From assembly GCA_903868655.1 (NCBI GenBank), contig CAIPWG010000029.1, positions 1-8,437 of the forward strand: a DNA stretch of 8,437 bases. Direction: 5' to 3'. The notes under the pieces were generated by a model. It did not search any database and had not been told where the DNA came from. It worked only from the letters and a program-made list of their open reading frames with translations. Position numbers and translations under genes: made by a program. Shown here one piece after another: positions 1 to 3,807 of this stretch (within the stretch, counting starts at the first letter, position 1; each line of letters begins with the position of its first letter). This DNA is from an uncultured Sphingomonadales bacterium (GTDB lineage Bacteria; Pseudomonadota; Alphaproteobacteria; Sphingomonadales; Sphingomonadaceae).

Positions 1-11
1 AGCCGAAATGT

Positions 12-488
12 TTATCGCGCAGCTTCGCGCAAATTATCCGCCATTCGATCGAGTGTCCCAATCAGCTCGGGCAGGGCCCGCAAAGTAGCAGCCTTGTCTC
101 CGGTCGCCGTCAACATGTCGCCTTGCACACAGTCCAGTTCAGAGGCCACGCTGCGCCCGTTGGGCGAAAGGCGGATGCGCACCACACGTTCATCTGCCAG
201 GTCGCGCTTGCGCTCCACCAGGCCAGCCGCTTCCATGCGCTTCAACATCGGGGTCAGCGTGTTGGATTCGAGATAGAGCAGATCGCCCAATTCACCGACC
301 GTGCGATCATCCCCCTCACGCAACGCTACCATCACCAGATATTGCGGGTATGTCAGCCCCCATCGATCGAGCACCTGCTTGTACAGCCGGTTGAACGCGA
401 GGCCCGCGGCATAAACCGAAAAGCACAAAAACGGCGCAAAGGGCTGGGCGCGGGTCGATAAAGGCAGGGGTAGGGCGGGCTCGGACAT
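12..488 (-). CDS. ohrR: OhrR, MarR-family organic hydroperoxide-sensing repressor
   Basis: This is a 158-aa MarR-family winged-helix repressor that senses organic hydroperoxides through a reactive cysteine and represses the divergent ohr gene. The segment FLCFSVYAAG carries Cys22, and Tyr36 and Tyr47 (in LTYPQYLVM) sit at exactly the spacing of Cys15/Tyr29/Tyr40 in Bacillus OhrR, where the tyrosines contact the sensing cysteine. A second cysteine, Cys120, suggests the two-cysteine subclass in which oxidation forms a disulfide (as in Xanthomonas OhrR), but this is inferred. The recognition helix region is around LESNTLTPMLKRMEAAGL (73-90), followed by the basic wing (KRDLADERVVRIRL). I chose ATG at 488 rather than the upstream ATG at 566 because the longer reading frame would run through the operator region and adds residues not typical of the family. 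The only SD-like sequence (AAGGG) ends just 1 nt before the ATG, which fits a possibly leaderless mRNA. The gene is divergent from ohr. Confidence 0.93.
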   Translation of the reverse strand: MSEPALPLPLSTRAQPFAPFLCFSVYAAGLAFNRLYKQVLDRWGLTYPQYLVMVALREGDDRTVGELGDLLYLESNTLTPMLKRMEAAGLVERKRDLADERVVRIRLSPNGRSVASELDCVQGDMLTATGDKAATLRALPELIGTLDRMADNLREAAR

Positions 489-494
489 ACCCTT

Positions 495-523
495 GATATA
501 AATCGTGCGCGATACAATCGCAA
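495..523 (-). promoter_or_regulatory. Predicted sigma70-type promoter of ohrR
   Basis: Read on the - strand, a TTGCGA -35 box (518-523) is followed after exactly 17 nt by TATATC (495-500). A start about 7 nt downstream of the -10 would fall at or next to the ATG at 488, so the transcript could be leaderless. The palindromic operator A occupies the spacer, where a bound dimer would block RNA polymerase. The boxes are seen by eye; the start point is inferred. Confidence 0.5.
499..516. promoter_or_regulatory. Putative OhrR operator A (imperfect palindrome)
   Basis: TAAATCG-TGCG-CGATACA is an imperfect inverted repeat with ATCG/CGAT arms around a 4-nt centre. It shares arm sequence and spacing with site B. 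It lies within the -35/-10 spacer of the predicted ohrR promoter, which would allow autorepression. OhrR binding is inferred from location and repetition. Confidence 0.55.
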
Positions 524-527
524 GGGA

Positions 528-556
528 TTGACCGCTGCGTCGAATCGGAGCATATA
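528..556 (+). promoter_or_regulatory. Predicted promoter of ohr
   Basis: TTGACC (528-533) resembles a -35 box and is followed after 17 nt by CATATA (551-556); ATATAA lies one base further on. The -10 overlaps the edge of operator B, so repressor binding would occlude polymerase. The transcript would begin around 563, giving a leader of about 40 nt before the ATG at 606. Confidence 0.45.
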
Positions 557-572
557 AATCGCACACGATTTA
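555..572. promoter_or_regulatory. Putative OhrR operator B (palindrome)
   Basis: TAAATCG-CACA-CGATTTA is a perfect inverted repeat with 7-bp arms and a 4-nt centre. It overlaps the predicted -10 of ohr and directly abuts operator C. It is the most symmetrical of the three sites, so the likeliest primary OhrR site. Binding is inferred. Confidence 0.65.
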
Positions 573-585
573 ATCGTTTACGATT
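572..585. promoter_or_regulatory. Putative OhrR operator C (palindrome)
   Basis: AATCGT-TT-ACGATT is a perfect inverted repeat with 6-bp arms and a 2-nt centre. It lies in the predicted ohr leader immediately after operator B, sharing the junction base. Measured between dyad centres it is about 15 bp from site B, so two dimers could bind on neighbouring, overlapping faces. Function is inferred from similarity to sites A and B. Confidence 0.55.
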
Positions 586-605
586 TTAAACGAAGGAACT
601 TCAGT

Positions 606-1034
606 ATGTCGATTACCCCGGTCTATCAAACCTCTGCCATCGCCACCGGCGGCCGTGATGGCCACGCGCGTACACTGGACGACACGCTCAAAGTTACGTT
701 GGCTACACCCAAGGAAATGGGCGGCAATGGTGCGGGGAACAATCCCGAACAGCTGTTCGCCGCAGGCTATGCGGCCTGTTTCGTCGGTGCGCTGAAATAC
801 GCCGCCGCGCAGGACAAAGCCCTGCCGCGCGTCCCTGCCGATGTTACCGTTACATCAACAGTCGGGATCGGCCCGCGTGCCGAAGGCGGGTTCGGCCTGA
901 CTGTCGCGCTGGCTGTTGCATTGCCGGGTCTGGATGCCGCTGCTGCCCGCGCGCTGGTCGATGCCGCACACCAGGTTTGCCCCTACAGCAATGCCACGCG
1001 CGGCAACATCGATGTCGCGCTGACGATTGTTTAA
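606..1034 (+). CDS. ohr: Ohr, organic hydroperoxide reductase
   Basis: This is a 142-aa member of the OsmC/Ohr family, the usual length for Ohr. Family members are cytoplasmic dimeric thiol peroxidases that reduce organic and fatty-acid hydroperoxides to alcohols, recharged by lipoylated proteins. The two catalytic cysteines are present: Cys58 in [10 protein letters not shown] (peroxidatic) and Cys125 in [13 protein letters not shown] (resolving). Arg17 (GGRDGHAR) and Glu48 (NNPEQLF) match the conserved Arg/Glu pair that orients the peroxide. The N-terminal [15 protein letters not shown] segment and the [11 protein letters not shown] block distinguish Ohr from OsmC. The start at 606 has a good SD (GAAGGA, 592-597) with 8-nt spacing. 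The gene is divergent from ohrR and sits behind the three palindromic sites, so induction by organic peroxides is expected. A hairpin follows 19 nt after the stop. Confidence 0.96.
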   Translation: MSITPVYQTSAIATGGRDGHARTLDDTLKVTLATPKEMGGNGAGNNPEQLFAAGYAACFVGALKYAAAQDKALPRVPADVTVTSTVGIGPRAEGGFGLTVALAVALPGLDAAAARALVDAAHQVCPYSNATRGNIDVALTIV

Positions 1035-1052
1035 GTTCCCCATTTACGGCTG

Positions 1053-1083
1053 ACCCTGCGCCGCCCAATATGCGGCGCAGGGT
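1053..1083 (+). terminator. GC-rich hairpin between ohr and the dicarboxylate transporter gene
   Basis: ACCCTGCGCCGC (1053-1064) pairs perfectly with GCGGCGCAGGGT (1072-1083), a 12-bp stem with a 7-nt loop CCAATAT. No U-run follows (TATCGCTTCGG), so it is either a weak terminator or a 3' stabiliser of the ohr mRNA. It sits 20 nt upstream of the next start codon and could limit read-through. Confidence 0.55.
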
Positions 1084-1102
1084 ATCGCTTCGGGGGAAGA
1101 CA

Positions 1103-2371
1103 GTGACATCACATTGGGTACGCTTGGCTGGCCGGCTGCCGGTGCAGGTGCTTGCAGCGATCGTCGCAGGCGTGCTCGTCGGCGCTTTCGCGCCCCATAC
1201 CGGTGAAGCCTTGCGTCCCTTGGGCGATGTCTTCGTCAAATTGGTGCGGATGATCATTGCGCCGGTGATTTTCGTGTCGATCGTCACGGGTATTGCCGGA
1301 ATGCGCGATCTGGGCGCGCTGGGCCGGGTGGCCGCGCGCGCGCTGGGCTATTTCGCGGTCATGTCGGGCTTTGCGCTCGTGCTCGGAATGGTGGTGGCCA
1401 ATGTGGTGCGCCCCGGCGCCGGCTTTGCCCTTGCACCCGGTGCGCTCGATACCACCAAAATCGCCGATTATGTGGCCAAGGCGCACGATACCACGCTGGT
1501 CGGGTTTTTCCTCGGCCTGATCCCGGACACGCTGCTGTCATCGCAGGTCGAGGGCAATATTCTGCAAGTGCTGGTGGTGGCCGTGCTGTTCGGCGTCGCA
1601 CTGGCAACTGTTCCCGGTGGCGGTGAACGCCTGCTTGGACTGTTTGAAGATTGCGGTGCGGTCCTGTTCCGGCTCGTCGCCATCGTGATGCGTGCGGCAC
1701 CCCTCGGCGCGTTTGGTGCGATGGCGTTTACTGTCGGCAAGTTCGGGGTGGCCGCACTTGCCAAACTCGCGCTGCTCGTGGCCACATTTTATCTGACATC
1801 GCTCGTGTTCGTATTCGGCATTCTGGGCGTGGTCGGCTGGCTTTGCGGCTTTTCCGTGCTGCGGCTGGCGCGCTATCTGGGTCAGGAACTGCTGCTGGTG
1901 CTCGGCACATCTTCGTCCGAATCCGCGCTGCCTGGCCTCATGCAAAAAATGGAAGCAGCGGGTGTGCCGCGTGCCATCGTCGGCGTGGTCGTGCCCACCG
2001 GTTACAGCTTCAATCTCGATGGCACGAATATCTACATGACGCTCGCGGCGCTGTTCATCGCGCAAGCATGCAAGGTCGATCTCAGCCTTGGTGATCAGGT
2101 GCTGCTGCTGGGCGTCGCCATGGTGTCGTCAAAGGGTGCGGCCGGAGTGACCGGCGCGGGGTTCATTACGCTTGCTGCAACCCTGGCAATTGTTCCATCT
2201 GTGCCAATCGCCGGGATGACCCTGATTCTGGGTATCGACCGTTTCATGTCCGAATGCCGCAGTCTGACCAATTTTATGGGCAATGCGGTCGCAACTTTGG
2301 TGGTCGCCCGCTGGGAAGGCACGCTCGATCGGGAACGACTGGCAGAAGTGCTGTCGGGAAAAATTGGCTGA
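1103..2371 (+). CDS. dctA: DctA-type C4-dicarboxylate/cation symporter
   Basis: This is a 422-aa inner-membrane protein of the dicarboxylate/amino acid:cation symporter (DAACS, GltPh-fold) family; E. coli DctA has 428. It should import succinate, fumarate or malate. Signature elements in order are MIIAPVIF (about 50-57), the serine-rich hairpin-1 TSSSES (269-274), the TM7 motif NLDGT (304-308), the hairpin-2 motif [10 protein letters not shown] (342-351) and the TM8 block [16 protein letters not shown] (379-394). In TM8 the Arg that binds a substrate carboxylate in GltPh (Arg397) is kept as Arg386. The Asp that binds an amino group (Asp394) is Ser383, which favours a dicarboxylate over an amino acid. 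The Na+-ligand Asp405 is Asn394, as in DctA. I chose GTG at 1103 because it has an SD (GGGGGA, 1092-1097) with 5-nt spacing and gives the family length; an ATG at 1070 lies inside the preceding hairpin. The gene is co-oriented with ohr, with a 68-nt gap. Confidence 0.9.
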   Translation: MTSHWVRLAGRLPVQVLAAIVAGVLVGAFAPHTGEALRPLGDVFVKLVRMIIAPVIFVSIVTGIAGMRDLGALGRVAARALGYFAVMSGFALVLGMVVANVVRPGAGFALAPGALDTTKIADYVAKAHDTTLVGFFLGLIPDTLLSSQVEGNILQVLVVAVLFGVALATVPGGGERLLGLFEDCGAVLFRLVAIVMRAAPLGAFGAMAFTVGKFGVAALAKLALLVATFYLTSLVFVFGILGVVGWLCGFSVLRLARYLGQELLLVLGTSSSESALPGLMQKMEAAGVPRAIVGVVVPTGYSFNLDGTNIYMTLAALFIAQACKVDLSLGDQVLLLGVAMVSSKGAAGVTGAGFITLAATLAIVPSVPIAGMTLILGIDRFMSECRSLTNFMGNAVATLVVARWEGTLDRERLAEVLSGKIG

Positions 2372-2518
2372 AACGGATCACGGCGGAATTTTTAGCCTCA
2401 GCTCAAGCCATTAATCTAAAGCGATTTATTTCAAAAATATCAACCCGTGAGGCACGCGGCAATCCCGGCCCCGGTCACGCATCCAAACGCTATCCAGCGA
2501 ACGATGCGGGAACAGACA
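2372..2518. other. Intergenic stretch, no gene seen
   Basis: Together with the promoter and leader that follow, this forms a 298-base gap. The first part is AT-richer (2390-2440) and contains no clean terminator for the transporter gene. An inverted pair, CAAACGC (2484-2490) and GCGTTTG (2521-2527), flanks the start of the next promoter and might be an operator or chance. Open frames crossing it have no SD and no recognisable protein. Confidence 0.5.
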
Positions 2519-2547
2519 TTGCGTTTGAGTGGGTTATTGCCTATATG
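2519..2547 (+). promoter_or_regulatory. Predicted promoter of the cold-shock gene group
   Basis: TTGCGT (2519-2524) and TATATG (2542-2547) are separated by exactly 17 nt. The expected start is near 2554, giving a 5' leader of roughly 115 nt for the cold-shock gene. Long leaders are typical of cold-shock mRNAs. This is read by eye and not confirmed. Confidence 0.5.
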
Positions 2548-2553
2548 GGCAAG

Positions 2554-2669
2554 GCTAACGTCGCCTGAGACTGGACTTTCGGCCCTCCGCCTTCCGATCC
2601 TTATCACGCCTCTTCGCTCTGCCAGCTTGTTTGTTGGCGGATCATTCTACCTGTGTAAGGAACCGGATC
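2554..2669 (+). promoter_or_regulatory. Structured 5' leader of the cold-shock gene, possible RNA thermoregulator
   Basis: The leader contains an 8-bp hairpin, CTGCCAGC (2619-2626) with GTTGGCGG (2633-2640), including two G-U pairs and loop TTGTTT. Outside it, TCCTTA (2598-2603) is exactly complementary to TAAGGA (2656-2661), which contains the SD of the downstream gene. Pairing of these would enclose the hairpin and hide the SD. Such masking is used by several temperature-responsive leaders, but here it is an inference from complementarity alone. Confidence 0.4.
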
Positions 2670-2876
2670 ATGCCAGTAGGCACCGTGAAATTTTTCAATA
2701 CCGACAAGGGTTATGGCTTTATCGCACCCGATGATGGCACTCCCGACAACTTTGTCCACATCTCCGCTGTCGAACGTGCCGGCCTTCGCACGCTGCTCAA
2801 GGATCAGCGTCTGAAGTACGAACTCGAAACCGACCGTCGGGGCAAGACTGCGGCTGTCAACATCGAAGCGGTCTGA
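2670..2876 (+). CDS. Cold-shock-domain protein (CspA family)
   Basis: This is a 68-aa single cold-shock-domain (OB-fold) protein, the normal size for CspA-type RNA chaperones, which bind single-stranded RNA and melt structure in the cytoplasm. It opens with [16 protein letters not shown]: the RNP1 motif KGYGFI is at 13-18 and the RNP2-like motif NFVHIS is at 27-32. The end ([10 protein letters not shown]) matches the usual last strand of the fold. The start at 2670 has the SD AAGGA (2657-2661) with 8-nt spacing; the open frame continues upstream to 2631, but that part has no SD and does not look like this family. The stop is 4 nt before the IF-1-like gene, so the two are surely co-transcribed. 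The structured leader suggests post-transcriptional control. I cannot tell which csp paralogue it is or whether it is cold-inducible. Confidence 0.95.
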   Translation: MPVGTVKFFNTDKGYGFIAPDDGTPDNFVHISAVERAGLRTLLKDQRLKYELETDRRGKTAAVNIEAV

Positions 2877-2880
2877 TCGA

Positions 2881-3144
2881 ATGGCCAAAGAGGAGCTTTT
2901 GACCCTCGAAGGCCAGATCGACGAAATCCTGCCCGATGGTCGTTTCGGCGTCATGCTCGAAAACGACCATCGGATCATCGCCTATACGGCTGGCAAAATG
3001 CGCAAATTTCGCATCCGGTCAGTCGTCGGCGACAGGGTTCGCGTTGAAATGACGCCCTATGATCTCTCCAAAGGACGCATCGTATTCCGGGACAAGGGTC
3101 CTGGTGGCGGTCCTGGCGGTCCTCCGCGCAACAAACGGCGCTAA
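2881..3144 (+). CDS. infA: Translation initiation factor IF-1-like protein with Gly/Pro/Arg tail
   Basis: This is an 87-aa S1-type OB-fold protein. IF-1 binds the 30S A site during initiation and helps IF-2 and IF-3. Diagnostic blocks are MAKEE at the start, [10 protein letters not shown] (37-46), [20 protein letters not shown] (50-69). Canonical IF-1 ends near residue 72, whereas this one continues with a tail rich in Gly, Pro, Arg and Lys (71-87, containing [15 protein letters not shown]), likely disordered and RNA-binding. The segment after MAKEE ([20 protein letters not shown]) and Phe43 in place of the usual Asn diverge from typical alphaproteobacterial IF-1, so this may be a second, specialised copy rather than the housekeeping infA; the window cannot settle that. 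There is no strong SD, and the ATG is 4 nt after the csp stop, which points to translational coupling. A hairpin spans the stop codon. Confidence 0.92.
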   Translation: MAKEELLTLEGQIDEILPDGRFGVMLENDHRIIAYTAGKMRKFRIRSVVGDRVRVEMTPYDLSKGRIVFRDKGPGGGPGGPPRNKRR

Positions 3145-3150
3145 AGCGCC
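3137..3150 (+). repeat. Small palindrome around the IF-1-like stop codon
   Basis: GGCGCT-AA-AGCGCC is a perfect inverted repeat; as RNA it makes a 5-bp GGCGC/GCGCC stem with loop UAAA that holds the stop codon. A second small stem, GACGC (3162-3166) with GCGTC (3174-3178), lies just before the next SD. Neither has a U-run, so these are not terminators; they may limit ribosome or exonuclease passage. Confidence 0.4.
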
Positions 3151-3188
3151 CATCACAATGAGACGCCGCAAGAGCGTCAAGGAACTTC

Positions 3189-3344
3189 ATGTACACGACT
3201 ACTTCTGTTTCCAGTAACTATCATCTGCATATTACGCAAAAACCCGGGGTTGCCGCGCAAAGCGGTCCAATCGTTTCGCGCCGCCAATCTCCCGTGTTAT
3301 CACGGCAGGAATTGCAGCGCCTGATCCTCGATATGGTCGATTAA
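3189..3344 (+). CDS. Small hypothetical protein (51 aa)
   Basis: I do not recognise this 51-aa protein. Support for it being real: an ATG at 3189 preceded by AAGGA (3179-3183) with 5-nt spacing, with the same AAGGAACTTC leader that precedes ohr; a clean reading frame to TAA; and placement in an otherwise empty gap between two co-oriented genes. It begins MYTTTSVSSNYHLHITQKPG, has a middle rich in Ser, Gln, Arg (QSGPIVSRRQSPVLSR), and ends in a probable amphipathic helix, RQELQRLILDMVD. There is no signal peptide or membrane segment. The basic middle and helical end would suit binding to RNA or to a partner protein, but this is a guess. It is probably co-transcribed with the csp and IF-1-like genes, since no terminator separates them. 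Confidence 0.6.
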   Translation: MYTTTSVSSNYHLHITQKPGVAAQSGPIVSRRQSPVLSRQELQRLILDMVD

Positions 3345-3368
3345 CTCGCCCGGCGCGCCGATGTGCAG

Positions 3369-3399
3369 TCTGCCCCTGATGGGCAGAGCCGAAAGGGGC
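3369..3399 (+). promoter_or_regulatory. Alternative hairpins in front of the 95-aa gene
   Basis: TCTGCCC (3369-3375) pairs perfectly with GGGCAGA (3381-3387), leaving the SD AAAGGGG (3392-3398) free. Alternatively GCCCCT (3372-3377) pairs with AGGGGC (3394-3399), covering that SD. The two structures exclude each other because they share the same CCC. This could be a translational switch or an unremarkable result of GC-rich sequence. Confidence 0.35.
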
Positions 3400-3403
3400 C
3401 GAC

Positions 3404-3691
3404 ATGTCTGCATCTTGCCAGTTCTACCTCGATCAGGCCGCCATGTGCGCCAATTCTGCGGAACGTGCCACGCTGTCCAACCAGCGCGAAACGTTCACGC
3501 GGGCAGGCGCCGCATGGCAGGCGCTGGCCGACCGGGAAATCGAAATCACCGCAGCGCGCGAAAAACGCGATGCGGAAAAGGTGGCCCGTCAAATCGATTC
3601 CGATGTGATGGCGCCCGGCGCCGTTGCCTTTGAACTCTCGCGCGATCCGGTCGCGTTGTTCGGGGCTGCAAATGGACGTGAAAACGTTTAA
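3404..3691 (+). CDS. Helical hypothetical protein (95 aa)
   Basis: This 95-aa protein has no assigned function that I know. It begins SASCQFYLDQAAMCANSAER and continues LSNQRETFTRAGAAWQALA. This pattern (two N-terminal cysteines, here Cys5 and Cys15, then a helix ending in AAWxxLAxR) resembles a group of small uncharacterised alphaproteobacterial proteins. Residues 5-66 look almost fully alpha-helical, with a charged coiled-coil-like stretch (REIEITAAREKRDAEKVARQ, 44-63), followed by a less ordered C-terminus. There is no signal peptide or membrane segment. The start at 3404 has the SD AAAGGGG (3392-3398) with 5-nt spacing. Two other frames overlap here but lack SD support. It is the last gene before a terminator, so it probably ends the transcript begun at the csp promoter. 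Confidence 0.8.
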   Translation: MSASCQFYLDQAAMCANSAERATLSNQRETFTRAGAAWQALADREIEITAAREKRDAEKVARQIDSDVMAPGAVAFELSRDPVALFGAANGRENV

Positions 3692-3711
3692 GGCGTAACC
3701 ATTCGATTGTG

Positions 3712-3737
3712 CGCCGGGGGCATTGCCCCCGGTGTTT
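3712..3737 (+). terminator. Rho-independent-like terminator after the 95-aa gene
   Basis: CGCCGGGGGC (3712-3721) pairs with GCCCCCGGTG (3725-3734), a 10-bp stem with one G-U pair and loop ATT, followed by TTT (3735-3737). The U-run is short but the stem is very stable. It separates the csp/IF-1 group from the helicase gene. Confidence 0.7.
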
Positions 3738-3751
3738 CCCGTCTCTGCCTA

Positions 3752-3781
3752 CAGGCCCGTTATCCGGATATGCGGGGCCTG
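3752..3781 (+). promoter_or_regulatory. Hairpin in the helicase upstream region
   Basis: CAGGCCC (3752-3758) pairs with GGGCCTG (3775-3781); between them lies TATCCGGATA (3761-3770), itself a perfect 10-bp palindrome. There is no U-run. It ends 26 nt before the helicase start and could be a 5'UTR control structure, or a DNA operator centred on the palindrome. A TTATAA (3798-3803) further down resembles a -10 box but has no good -35. Confidence 0.35.
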
Positions 3782-3807
3782 AGTCACAAGCCCAAAGTTA
3801 TAAAAAC

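Noticed and set aside
2509..2535. GGAAC followed by GTT upstream of the csp gene, as an EcfG-type general stress promoter
   Set aside because: The spacing between the elements is 19 nt rather than the usual 16-17, and a better sigma70-type pair overlaps it.
2254..2734. Two + strand frames (104 and 95 aa) across the dctA-csp gap
   Set aside because: They overlap real genes in other frames, lack SDs and run through the predicted csp promoter and leader.
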